A DNA stretch of 10,662 bases from Clostridiaceae bacterium (GCA_016293225.1 JAEDEQ010000058.1:1-10662); one strand, 5' to 3'. Numbered from the stretch's first letter, positions 1-6,645 are shown. Translations and numbers: made by a program. Notes: a model not told the origin generated them from the sequence alone.

Positions 1-150
1 CGAAAGCACAGCGGCGTTTTTGAGCGTTGTTGCGGCCGCAACAATCGGACAAATGCCGAGCACCTGGGTGAGCACCGGGTTATGGATAAAGCCGCCCTTT
101 AAAACGGCAAGGGAAAGGCTGAGCTTTGGGGAATTGCTTTTGTTCTTCAT
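1..150 (-). CDS. rnfE: Electron transport complex subunit RnfE (N-terminal 50 residues, runs off the window)
   Basis: RnfE is an integral membrane subunit of the Rnf complex, which transfers electrons between reduced ferredoxin and NAD and pumps Na+ or H+. Only the first 50 codons are present. Residues 18-47 carry the family's opening signature: GGFIHNPVLTQVLGICP followed by AAATTLKNA. That matches RnfE/NqrD rather than the paralogue RnfA/NqrE, which opens with an NNF..SQFLGICPF-type segment. The ATG (150-148) overlaps the TGA of rnfD (149-147) as ATGA, so translation is probably coupled to rnfD. Canonical operons have rnfG between D and E; here D runs straight into E. The remainder, and any rnfA/B/C/G genes, would lie to the left outside the window. 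Confidence 0.85.
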   Translation of the reverse strand, partial: MKNKSNSPKLSLSLAVLKGGFIHNPVLTQVLGICPIVAAATTLKNAAVLS

Positions 151-1139
151 GCCCTGACCCTCCGTTTTTCCTTTTTACGCTTTGTTTCCTTTTCCCTGTT
201 CAAAAAGACGGGGGAGGCGGCGTTGACTATCATGACCGCAAGGCAGGGCGCGTCAATGTTTTTGAAAAAGGAGCGCAGAAGCATACAGATTATTCCTGCC
301 GCCGCGCCGTATATCAGCATTTTTGGCGTACTTTCTGGCGCGGTTGAGGGGTCGTTTGCAACAAGCAGCGCCACAAAAAGCAGCGACCCCGCGCAAAGCT
401 CCATGACAACACAAGTAAGCCTGCCCGAATGCTCGCGCGGAAAAAGGAAAGCAAAAACAGCGCACGCAAGAAGAAAGCCGGCGGAAACGGTAAGCGTTTT
501 CGTTCTCCTTAAAGCGAGGTACACCGCCGCGGCGATGAGAACGAGGACGCAGGTTGTTCCCGCTGCGCCGGGGTATGAGCCGGACAAAAGCGCCGTAACG
601 GAAAAGGTATTGAGTCTGAGAAAGGTGCCGCGGTTCAGCATATCAAGCAGACTTGTGCCTTTAACAAAGCTTTCCGAGTCCGAAAAAACAACCGAGGAAA
701 GCTGCTCTGCCTGCGCCGGATATGCAAACACATACTGCGGAAAGCACAGCGAAGCAAAGCAGACGGCGGCCGCATAGGGAACAAAAGGCGCGTTTTTTTC
801 CGAGCCGAACGGAAGCTTGCAGACCAGCGAGGCAAAGCAGGAGGCCGACGCGCCGACATAAAGCGGAGCGCTTGCCGGCAAAAGCAGAGCAATCAGAAGC
901 CCCGTTTTTACCGCGCTGAGGTCTGAAAGCGGTTTTTGAGCGCCGAGTATGAATCTGAAAGAAAAATATTCGCAAAGGCAGCTTGCAGAAACGCAGACCG
1001 CAGCCTGCAAAAGCGCCGGGACTCCGTTTTGGAAGAATGCGGCGGCGAGCAGAAAAGCCGAGATAAGGCAAAGGTCAAAATTATGTTTAAAAGAAGGGTC
1101 GCCGAACGCAAGGAACGGCTCTTTTTTTTGTGCCTGCAA
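147..1139 (-). CDS. rnfD: Electron transport complex subunit RnfD, divergent
   Basis: RnfD is the multi-pass membrane subunit that carries a covalently bound FMN in the Rnf complex (homologous to NqrB). Numbered from the chosen TTG start, family landmarks are DLSAVKTGLLIALLLPASAP (73-92), PFGSEKNAPF (110-119), SGSYPGAAGTT (187-196; compare the family G..PGS.GET), VANDPSTAP (260-268; compare ATDPVTSP) and a C-terminal VNAASPVF. The protein is about 330 residues with many hydrophobic segments and a basic C-terminal tail. I prefer TTG at 1139 because GGGAGG (1152-1147) sits 7 nt upstream. The in-frame ATG at 1172 adds 11 residues but has no ribosome binding site. Odd points: the SGATxAT-type FMN-threonine motif is not recognisable (best candidate T162 in FVKGTSLL), and there are 14 cysteines. 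It is the first gene of its transcript here. I see no convincing minus-strand promoter for it. Confidence 0.82.
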   Translation of the reverse strand: MQAQKKEPFLAFGDPSFKHNFDLCLISAFLLAAAFFQNGVPALLQAAVCVSASCLCEYFSFRFILGAQKPLSDLSAVKTGLLIALLLPASAPLYVGASASCFASLVCKLPFGSEKNAPFVPYAAAVCFASLCFPQYVFAYPAQAEQLSSVVFSDSESFVKGTSLLDMLNRGTFLRLNTFSVTALLSGSYPGAAGTTCVLVLIAAAVYLALRRTKTLTVSAGFLLACAVFAFLFPREHSGRLTCVVMELCAGSLLFVALLVANDPSTAPESTPKMLIYGAAAGIICMLLRSFFKNIDAPCLAVMIVNAASPVFLNREKETKRKKEKRRVRA

Positions 1140-1182
1140 AATGTCGCCTCCCGTAAAGCAGAGCGCTGCCATATTTTGTTCA

Positions 1183-1211
1183 TTGATTATTTACAAAAAG
1201 AGTAGTATCAT
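1183..1211 (+). promoter_or_regulatory. Sigma-A-type promoter for the mecA-like gene
   Basis: TTGATT (1183-1188), a 17-bp spacer and TATCAT (1206-1211) match the -35/-10 consensus at 4/6 and 5/6 positions. Transcription would begin near 1218, giving a leader of about 27 nt before the ATG at 1245. The element lies in the short gap shared with divergent rnfD and overlaps the upstream in-frame ATG of that gene. Confidence 0.5.
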
Positions 1212-1244
1212 TTAAACGTAAACAATACATAAGGAGAAACGAAG

Positions 1245-1784
1245 ATGAAAATTGACGCAATTGACGAAAAAAGCGTTCTGGTTGAGCTTTCAAAGGAAGA
1301 TCTTTCCAAAAGCGAGATTACCTATGAAGAACTTGATTACGCAAACGAAAGAACACGGACTTTTGTCCGTAAAATCCTTGAAACAATACGCCTTGAAACC
1401 GGGCGAACGGTTTTTGAAAGCGGCTCGCTTGAGGTTGAGGTCATGCCGGACTCGTTCGGCGGCTGCCTGATGATTTTTAAGGAAAAAAAGGAAAGCGCTT
1501 TTACCGAAGAAGATAAAACCTCAGTGTTTTTTTCGGAAAACATCAACGACCTTATCGACTGCGCAAGGGTGCTCAAGGGTCTTGAAGCACCGGAGAAAAG
1601 CGGCGCCCTTTACTGCGCGGACGGAACGTTTTTCCTCCTGCTTTCCGGGTGCCCGGGGAAGAAAAGGAGCGTCCTTTCGGAGTATCTTGAGGAAGCGGCG
1701 TTCACCGAAGAAAGGCTCGGCTTCCTCAAGGAATACGGAAAGTGCCTGATTGAAAGGGACGCGCTTGCCGTCCTTTCGGCTTGA
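1245..1784 (+). CDS. mecA: MecA-family adaptor protein for ClpC
   Basis: MecA proteins are cytoplasmic adaptors that deliver substrates such as competence factors to the ClpC/ClpP protease and help assemble the ClpC hexamer. The N-terminal domain (about 1-78) follows the family pattern: MKIDAIDEKSVLVELSKEDL, then an acidic/aromatic stretch (ITYEELDYANERT), a helix and a closing strand (LEVEVMPDSFGGCLMIF). After a linker, residues about 118-177 resemble the C-terminal ClpC-binding domain, ending LKEYGKCLIERDALAVL. At 179 residues it is shorter than Bacillus MecA (about 218). AAGGAG (1231-1236) lies 8 nt before the ATG. It is monocistronic, divergent from rnfD and convergent with rpe. The family call rests on the terminal patterns. 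Its substrates in this organism are unknown; competence is only the Bacillus precedent. Confidence 0.75.
   Translation: MKIDAIDEKSVLVELSKEDLSKSEITYEELDYANERTRTFVRKILETIRLETGRTVFESGSLEVEVMPDSFGGCLMIFKEKKESAFTEEDKTSVFFSENINDLIDCARVLKGLEAPEKSGALYCADGTFFLLLSGCPGKKRSVLSEYLEEAAFTEERLGFLKEYGKCLIERDALAVLSA
1752..1777. terminator. Possible bidirectional hairpin at the mecA/rpe convergent end
   Basis: GAAAGGGACG (1752-1761) and CGTCCTTTC (1769-1777) pair as nine base pairs with one bulged G around a 7-nt loop. The hairpin lies in the last codons of the mecA-like gene, just before the abutting stop codons. No U-run follows on either strand, so it is a weak terminator candidate and may simply be coding sequence. 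Confidence 0.25.
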
Positions 1785-2432
1785 TCAGTGGTTTTTGAGG
1801 CTTGCAATGGTTGCCTTTGCGTCCTTTGAGCCGAAAACGGCGCTGCCCGCAACAAGAACATTCGCGCCGCTTAGAACGGCAAGACCGGCGTTCTGCTCGT
1901 TAATTCCTCCGTCAACCTGAATGTCCGTGTCAAGCCCTCTTCTTTCACATTCGGCACGGAGAACCTTGACCTTGTCCATCATGTCCGCCATGAAGCTCTG
2001 ACCGCCGAATCCCGGCTCAACCGTCATCACAAGCACCATAGAAAGCTTTTCAAGGAAAGGAAAAACAACCTCAACGGGGGTTTTCGGCTTAACGGAAAGG
2101 GCGGCCTTGCAGCCGAGCGAGCGGATAAGGTCAATCGTCTCCTCGGTGGGGGAGTCGGATTCAATGTGAAAGGTTATAATATCAGCCCCGGCTTTAACAA
2201 AGTCGGGGATATATTTTTTCGGGTCGCTTATCATGAGGTGAACGTCAAAAACAAGGCTGCTGCATTTTCTCATGCACTTGATAATGGGCGCGCCGAGCGT
2301 AATGTTCGGAACAAAGTGGCCGTCCATAACGTCAATGTGGAGCCAGTCCGCGCCGCACTCCTCCATTCTTTTGAATTCCTCACCCATTTTTGAATAGTCG
2401 CAGGAGAGAATAGACGGAGAAATTTTTATCAT
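1785..2432 (-). CDS. rpe: Ribulose-phosphate 3-epimerase
   Basis: Rpe interconverts D-ribulose 5-phosphate and D-xylulose 5-phosphate in the pentose phosphate pathway (cytoplasmic TIM barrel, metal-dependent). The 215-residue protein shows the signatures in order: SPSILSCDYSKM (5-16), LHIDVMDGHFVPN (31-43) with metal/catalytic H32 and D34, VHLM with H65, TFHIESD (87-93), MTVEPGFGGQSF (136-147) with the phosphate-binding loop, and VDGGIN with D174. The length is typical. I chose ATG at 2432 because AGAGG (2445-2441) is 8 nt upstream; a GTG at 2441 would add three residues but falls on that site. Its stop abuts the mecA stop with no spacer. A strong promoter is visible upstream on the same strand, so it is probably monocistronic. 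Confidence 0.96.
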   Translation of the reverse strand: MIKISPSILSCDYSKMGEEFKRMEECGADWLHIDVMDGHFVPNITLGAPIIKCMRKCSSLVFDVHLMISDPKKYIPDFVKAGADIITFHIESDSPTEETIDLIRSLGCKAALSVKPKTPVEVVFPFLEKLSMVLVMTVEPGFGGQSFMADMMDKVKVLRAECERRGLDTDIQVDGGINEQNAGLAVLSGANVLVAGSAVFGSKDAKATIASLKNH

Positions 2433-2477
2433 AAAGAACACCTCTGATTTGAAATTTAAAAAGCATATAAAACAAAC

Positions 2478-2507
2478 TGTTTCATAATTTTTCCGTTAGC
2501 TGAAACA
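2478..2507. repeat. Inverted repeat at the rpe transcription start
   Basis: TGTTTCA (2478-2484) and TGAAACA (2501-2507) form perfect 7-bp arms around a 16-nt spacer. The right arm begins at the last base of the rpe -10 box and ends at the predicted start site; the left arm lies about 17-23 nt into the transcript. It could be an operator or a stem near the mRNA 5' end. I do not recognise the cognate regulator. Confidence 0.4.
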
Positions 2508-2535
2508 TTATATCATTGAATACCCGAAAAATCAA
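2507..2535 (-). promoter_or_regulatory. Strong extended -10 promoter for rpe
   Basis: On the minus strand TTGATT (2535-2530), a 17-bp spacer and a perfect TATAAT (2512-2507) preceded by TGA (an extended -10, TGnTATAAT) form a clear sigma-A promoter. The start site would be near 2500, leaving an untranslated leader of about 68 nt before the ATG at 2432. Confidence 0.8.
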
Positions 2536-2572
2536 GGAAAACGAAATTGCTTTAATCTGCGGATACTTTGTA

Positions 2573-2601
2573 TTGAAATAAGCGCAGGTTTATGTTAAAA
2601 T
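2573..2601 (+). promoter_or_regulatory. Extended -10 promoter for the trmO operon
   Basis: TTGAAA (2573-2578), a 17-bp spacer and TAAAAT (2596-2601), each 5/6 to consensus, with TG one base before the -10 (TGTTAAAAT). The ATG at 2592 lies inside this promoter, which argues for translation starting downstream at 2640. It is back-to-back with the rpe promoter, about 40 bp away. Confidence 0.7.
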
Positions 2602-2639
2602 ACTTATATTGCTCTGGATTGAAAGGCGTGGTTCGGTTA

Positions 2640-3338
2640 ATGGAGAAAGACGAAATTGCTGTCATTGCGCATATCCGCTCGCCGTTTTCGGAAAAATTCG
2701 GGATTCCGCGCCAGAGCGGCCTTGCAAAAAGCACGCTTTCAAGGGTTGTTTTTGAAAAGGAGTTTTCCGTTCCCGAAGCGTTCAGGGGGCTTGAGGGCTT
2801 TTCGCATCTTTGGCTTATCTGGAAATTCTCCGGCGTTAAGGAAAGGTCGTTTTCCCCAACCGTCCGTCCGCCGAAGCTCGGGGGAAACCGCCGCATGGGC
2901 GTTTTTGCAACGCGCTCGCCGTTTCGGCCGAACAACCTTGCGCTTTCCTGCGTTCGGCTTGAAAAAATTGAAAAGGAAAAGGACGGACGCATGGTTCTCA
3001 CCGTCAGCGGCGCCGATCTGATGGACGGCACGCCCGTCTACGACGTGAAGCCCTATCTGCCGTATACCGACTCACATCCCGGGGCGGTAGGCGGCTTTGC
3101 CGAGGAGGTTCTTGAAAAGAAGCTGACCGTCAATTTTGACTGCGGACTTCCCGCTTCGTTTCCGCAGGAGCTTCTGCCCGGTCTTTCCGAGGCGCTTTCC
3201 TGCGATCCGCGCCCGGGATATCAGAACAAAAAGGAAAGAGTATACTACATGATGTTTTCCGATTACGAAATTGCTTTTACCGTAGAGAATGAAACTCTGA
3301 CTGTCTGCAAGGTAACCGAAAAACGGACAAAAGGCTAA
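2640..3338 (+). CDS. trmO: tRNA t6A37 N6-methyltransferase TrmO (TsaA/YaeB family)
   Basis: TrmO proteins use S-adenosylmethionine to methylate N6 of threonylcarbamoyladenosine at position 37 of ANN-decoding tRNAs, notably tRNA-Thr. From M at 2640 the protein is 232 residues. Family landmarks are IAHIRSPFSEKFGIPRQSGL (9-28), GLEGFSHLWLIW (50-61), the signature GVFATRSPFRPNNL (87-100), ADLMDGTPVYDVKPYLPYTD (125-144) and DPRPGY (189-194) in the C-terminal domain. An in-frame ATG at 2592 would add 16 residues but lies within the promoter. AAAGG (2622-2626) is a rather distant 13 nt from the chosen ATG. The stop codon TAA (3336-3338) is embedded in the ribosome binding site of the next gene. TrmO is usually a stand-alone housekeeping gene; heading an operon with a permease and a glycosidase looks incidental. 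Confidence 0.9.
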   Translation: MEKDEIAVIAHIRSPFSEKFGIPRQSGLAKSTLSRVVFEKEFSVPEAFRGLEGFSHLWLIWKFSGVKERSFSPTVRPPKLGGNRRMGVFATRSPFRPNNLALSCVRLEKIEKEKDGRMVLTVSGADLMDGTPVYDVKPYLPYTDSHPGAVGGFAEEVLEKKLTVNFDCGLPASFPQELLPGLSEALSCDPRPGYQNKKERVYYMMFSDYEIAFTVENETLTVCKVTEKRTKG

Positions 3339-3349
3339 GGAAGATAATT

Positions 3350-4363
3350 TTGTTTGACGTTTTTGTTTTTTCGTTCAATGCCGTTGCGCCGATTCTTTTG
3401 CTGGTGCTTCTCGGTCTCATACTTAAAAAATCGCATTTTGCCGATGAAGATTTTTTTAAAAAAGCGAACAGCCTTGTTTTCAAGGTCTTTTTGCCGATAA
3501 TGCTGTTTTGCAATGTGTATGAAATTGAGTCACTCGGCTCGGTCAACTGGCGCGCCGCCGTTTACAGCGTTTTTGCCGTTCTGTTTTTTTGTGCTCTCGG
3601 CTTTCTGTGCTGCCGGCTTTTTGTTAAAAAACAAGAGCAAAAGGGCGTTATCATTCAGTGCTCCTTTCGCTCAAACCACGCAATAATCGGCATACCGCTT
3701 GCGCAGTCGCTCGGCGGTGCCGAGGCGCTTTCGTTTGCCTGTCTGCTTTCGGCGGTGGCAATTCCGCTTTTCAATGTGCTTGCAGTGCTTTGCCTTTCGC
3801 ACTATTCGGTAGGAGACGAAAAGCCGCATTTTTCGGACACGCTTAAAAAAACAGTTAAAAATCCGCTCATTATTGCAGTTGCGTGCGGCGCGGCTTTTTT
3901 GCTGGTTCGTTCCTTTTTGCCGAAAGGCGCCGACGGAGTGGCGGTGTTCACAATCAAAAACAATCTTCCGTTTTTATGGAACGCCCTTTCAAGCGCGGCC
4001 AAAATTGCGTCTCCGCTTGCGCTCGTTGTTCTCGGCGCAAGGTTTGACTTTGCCGCGGTCAGGGAGCTTCGCAGGCAGATATCGCTCGGCGTTATACTCA
4101 GGAACCTTGTTTCTCCGGCGCTCGGAATAGGTCTTGCACTGCTTCTTTCAAATAAATTTTCCCTTTTCCCTGTTACCGCAAATGAGCTTCCGGCTTTCAT
4201 TTCCGTTTTCGGTTCGCCCGCCGCCGTTTCAAGCGCGGTCATGGTGAGCGAAATAGGCGGCGACGATCAGCTTGCCACTCAGCTTGTTGTCTGGACAAGC
4301 ATTGTTTCGCTTTTTTCCGTTTTTCTGACAGTCTTTGTTCTGAAAAGCGCAGCATTATTATAA
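3350..4363 (+). CDS. AEC-family (auxin efflux carrier type) permease
   Basis: This is a secondary transporter of the bile/arsenite/riboflavin-like transporter superfamily; bacterial AEC members are often linked to malate or other organic acid transport. The 337-residue protein is hydrophobic throughout with about ten membrane segments. Family features: an N-terminal NAVAPILLLVLLGLILKK, RSNHAIIGIPLAQ (107-119) at the crossover helix, the central NPLIIAVACG (171-180), then LGARFDF and a C-terminal FISVFGSPAAVSSAVMVSE helix with a small-residue core. Translation starts at TTG; AAGGAAG (3337-3343) is 6 nt upstream and overlaps the trmO stop. The alpha-galactosidase follows after 27 nt. The substrate cannot be read from the sequence, and AEC proteins are not known sugar carriers, so it is not evidently the partner of that enzyme. 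Confidence 0.88.
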   Translation: MFDVFVFSFNAVAPILLLVLLGLILKKSHFADEDFFKKANSLVFKVFLPIMLFCNVYEIESLGSVNWRAAVYSVFAVLFFCALGFLCCRLFVKKQEQKGVIIQCSFRSNHAIIGIPLAQSLGGAEALSFACLLSAVAIPLFNVLAVLCLSHYSVGDEKPHFSDTLKKTVKNPLIIAVACGAAFLLVRSFLPKGADGVAVFTIKNNLPFLWNALSSAAKIASPLALVVLGARFDFAAVRELRRQISLGVILRNLVSPALGIGLALLLSNKFSLFPVTANELPAFISVFGSPAAVSSAVMVSEIGGDDQLATQLVVWTSIVSLFSVFLTVFVLKSAALL

Positions 4364-4390
4364 AACACATATATTTTTAAGGAGGAACGT

Positions 4391-6124
4391 ATGAAACTCG
4401 ATCTCAAAAAAACCGTTGCAGCCGTCGGCACAGGCGCAGCCGCGGCAACGGCAGCTGTTACCGCAGTAAAAATCAAGAAGAAAGGCTTCTGCCCGCTTTG
4501 CGAGGCAAAAAGACTTTTACATAAGGTCTGCATCAACGAAAAGGCGGTCTGCGGCTATGACAACGGCGTTGCGCTCACACCGCCGATGGGCTGGTCAAGC
4601 TGGAACCTCTTTGCCTCAAAAATCAATGAGGATCTCATCAAAGAAATTGCAGACGCGATGAAAAACAGCGGACTTCTTGAGGCCGGCTATGAATATGTCA
4701 ATATTGACGACTGCTGGCAAAGCTCCGAAAGGGACGAAAACGGCAAGCTTCAGTGCGACAAGGCGACTTTCCCCGGCGGTATGAAAGCTCTCAGCGAATA
4801 TGTCAACAGCCGTGGGCTGAAGCTCGGTCTTTATTCCTCAAACGGAACTCACACCTGCGAGGACTATCCTGCAAGCCTGCGCAACGAGGCGGTCGACGCG
4901 GACAGTCTTGCCGAATGGGGTATTGAATACTTCAAGTATGACTTCTGCCACAATGTTCCGATTCCGGAGAAGGCGCCGGCAATTGCTTTTGTTGAGCTTT
5001 CAAAACCGGGCAAGGGTGCTTTTGTCCGCTTTGCTGCCCGTGACTGCAAGCTTGGCGGCGGTGCAAGAATTGTCCGTGAAAATGATTGCGACAAGGATAA
5101 TTTTGAATACATAAAAGGTCTTTGCTCAAGGAACGGCTCGTTTTCCGTCACAGTCAGCAGCGAAGAAGAATGCGATGCCGTTTTGTCGCTGACATATCGC
5201 AAGGCAACAGACTCTGAACGCTTCCTTATGGCGACCGTTAACGGAAAAGATGTTTACCACCTTTATTTCAACAAATCTCTTGCCGCAAACCGTGTTAAGC
5301 GACTCCAGTGCGACATTAAGCTCTATAAGGGCGAAAATGTGATTGAGTTTTACAATCCCGTCGGCTCAAAGATGGACAGCGCTGCAATCCAGTATACACT
5401 CATGGGAAAGGAGCTTAAAAGAGCCGCAAAAGAATACGCCGAAAAGAACGGCACCGAGGAAAAACCCATTGTTTTCTCAATCTGCGAATGGGGATTTAAT
5501 CAGCCGTGGAAATGGGGACGCAGAGCCGGAAACCTTTGGCGCACCACTCCGGACATCAAGCCGATTTGGGCTTCCGTCCTTTCAATTTATGAAGCCAATG
5601 TCAGGCTGTGGAAGTATTCCGATATCGGCGGCTGGAACGACCCGGATATGCTCGAGGTCGGCAACGGCAACCTCACGAACGATGAAAACATGGCTCATTT
5701 CTCACTCTGGTGCATGATGTGCGCTCCGCTCATTCTCGGAAACGATGTCAGAAAATTCATTAAGTCTGACGGTACCGTTGATACCGAAAGCAAAATTTAC
5801 CGTATCCTCACAAACAAAACCATGATTTCAGTCAATCAGGATAAGCTCGGCGTTCAGTGCAGACGAATTAAAGCCGGTCTTCTTGATGTCCTTGTCAAGC
5901 CGCTTGAAAACTCAAGGGTTGCCGTCTGCGTTTTCAACAAGCTCGGAGGCGAAAAGAGCGCTTGCGTTGACCTTAACAAAATTGCAAACCTCGGTTTTGT
6001 TAATCTGCCCAGAAAGAACGAATATGATGTTCTTGATGTCTGGACGGAGGAAAGCTTTGTTTCCGGCGGAACAATCAATGCAACCGTTGCTCCTCACGGT
6101 GTAAAGGTCTATATTGTGGGCTGA
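4391..6124 (+). CDS. GH27 alpha-galactosidase with an inserted, CBM-like domain
   Basis: GH27 enzymes cleave terminal alpha-galactosides (raffinose, melibiose, galactomannan side chains) with retention of configuration. The 577-residue protein shows TPPMGWSSWN (63-72), NIDDCW (104-109), YFKYDFC (180-186) with nucleophile D184, SICEWG (363-368), WRTTPDI (383-389) with acid/base D388, and GGWNDPDMLEVGNG (413-426), then a beta-sandwich C-terminus. Roughly residues 188-334 interrupt the barrel between YDFC and YTLMGKEL. This insert has features reminiscent of CBM6/35-type modules (LGGGARI, NGSFSVTV, VNGKD, LYKGENVIEFYN). The N-terminus carries a weak Ala/Val-rich hydrophobic stretch (8-27) and a cysteine cluster, FCPLC (33-37), C47 and C54. 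It is not a clear cleavable signal peptide, so location is uncertain. AAGGAGG (4379-4385) precedes the ATG by 5 nt. A related GH27 specificity, such as beta-L-arabinopyranosidase, cannot be excluded. Confidence 0.9.
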   Translation: MKLDLKKTVAAVGTGAAAATAAVTAVKIKKKGFCPLCEAKRLLHKVCINEKAVCGYDNGVALTPPMGWSSWNLFASKINEDLIKEIADAMKNSGLLEAGYEYVNIDDCWQSSERDENGKLQCDKATFPGGMKALSEYVNSRGLKLGLYSSNGTHTCEDYPASLRNEAVDADSLAEWGIEYFKYDFCHNVPIPEKAPAIAFVELSKPGKGAFVRFAARDCKLGGGARIVRENDCDKDNFEYIKGLCSRNGSFSVTVSSEEECDAVLSLTYRKATDSERFLMATVNGKDVYHLYFNKSLAANRVKRLQCDIKLYKGENVIEFYNPVGSKMDSAAIQYTLMGKELKRAAKEYAEKNGTEEKPIVFSICEWGFNQPWKWGRRAGNLWRTTPDIKPIWASVLSIYEANVRLWKYSDIGGWNDPDMLEVGNGNLTNDENMAHFSLWCMMCAPLILGNDVRKFIKSDGTVDTESKIYRILTNKTMISVNQDKLGVQCRRIKAGLLDVLVKPLENSRVAVCVFNKLGGEKSACVDLNKIANLGFVNLPRKNEYDVLDVWTEESFVSGGTINATVAPHGVKVYIVG

Positions 6125-6128
6125 GCCG

Positions 6129-6599
6129 ATGAGAAGAAGCGAAAGGGAAATTACAGATAAGGATGAGATTTTTGAAATTCTTTCCGGATGTCAGGTTATA
6201 AGGCTTGCGCTTTTTGATGAGAAATATCCGTATATTGTTCCGCTGTCGTTCGGTCTTGAACGCAAAGGGGAGGAAATCACAGTCTTTTTCCATTGCGCAA
6301 AAGAGGGCAAAAAGGCGGATTTGCTCAAAGAAAATGACAGCGTCTGCATTGAGGCGGATTGCTTCGGCGGCTATTTCGGCGAGGGTATGAACCTGACAAC
6401 GGCGTATAAAAGCGTAATCGGTTACGGAAACTGCAAAAAATGCGAGGGTGAGGAAAAGCTCAGGGGCCTTGAACTTCTGCTTTCCCATTGCAAAGGGGAA
6501 GCGGACAGGTCTGTTCTTTCAAAGTGTGCAGCACTTGATGTAACCGCAGTCTACAAAATTACGCTTGATGAACTGACAGGAAAAAAGAATATCCAATAG
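6129..6599 (+). CDS. NimA-like pyridoxamine 5'-phosphate oxidase-family flavin-binding protein
   Basis: The 156-residue protein belongs by pattern to the small split-barrel FMN-binding family that includes NimA. It opens MRRSEREITDKDEIFEIL, then has VIRLALFDEKYPYIVPLSFGLE (23-44, in two strands), FFHCAKEGKKADLL (53-66) and CIEAD, the order typical of this group. Such proteins bind FMN, and some reduce nitroimidazoles; the physiological substrate is usually unknown. It starts 4 nt after the alpha-galactosidase TGA. No clear ribosome binding site is visible, so translational coupling is likely. A TTG at 6114 overlapping the upstream gene is possible but less family-like. It is the last gene before the hairpin at 6605. 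Confidence 0.82.
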   Translation: MRRSEREITDKDEIFEILSGCQVIRLALFDEKYPYIVPLSFGLERKGEEITVFFHCAKEGKKADLLKENDSVCIEADCFGGYFGEGMNLTTAYKSVIGYGNCKKCEGEEKLRGLELLLSHCKGEADRSVLSKCAALDVTAVYKITLDELTGKKNIQ

Positions 6600-6604
6600 T
6601 ATTT

Positions 6605-6634
6605 AAGGGGCTGTTGTGTTTTGAACAGCCCCTT
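6605..6634. terminator. Hairpin terminator between convergent operons
   Basis: AAGGGGCTGTT (6605-6615) and AACAGCCCCTT (6624-6634) form a perfect 11-bp stem with an 8-nt loop. It fills most of the 46-nt gap between the NimA-like stop and the cysK stop, so it can serve both strands. The U-run is poor on both sides (TTTGAT on plus, TTAAAT on minus), so termination efficiency is uncertain. Confidence 0.72.
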
Positions 6635-6645
6635 TGATATATGCG

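Noticed and set aside
1..150. RnfA instead of RnfE for the leftmost partial gene
   Set aside because: NPVLTQVLGICP followed by TTLKNA is the RnfE/NqrD opening; RnfA opens with an NNF..S-type segment.
223..777. A 184-codon plus-strand ORF
   Set aside because: It is the antisense shadow of rnfD, is of low-complexity composition, and shows no family motif.
2552..3031. A 159-codon minus-strand ORF opposite trmO
   Set aside because: It is the antisense of a well-conserved TrmO protein, has no ribosome binding site, and would run through the trmO promoter.
4952..5392. A frameshift or gene fusion error splitting the alpha-galactosidase
   Set aside because: The reading frame is open throughout and GH27 motifs on both sides are intact and in order, so a true domain insertion is more likely.
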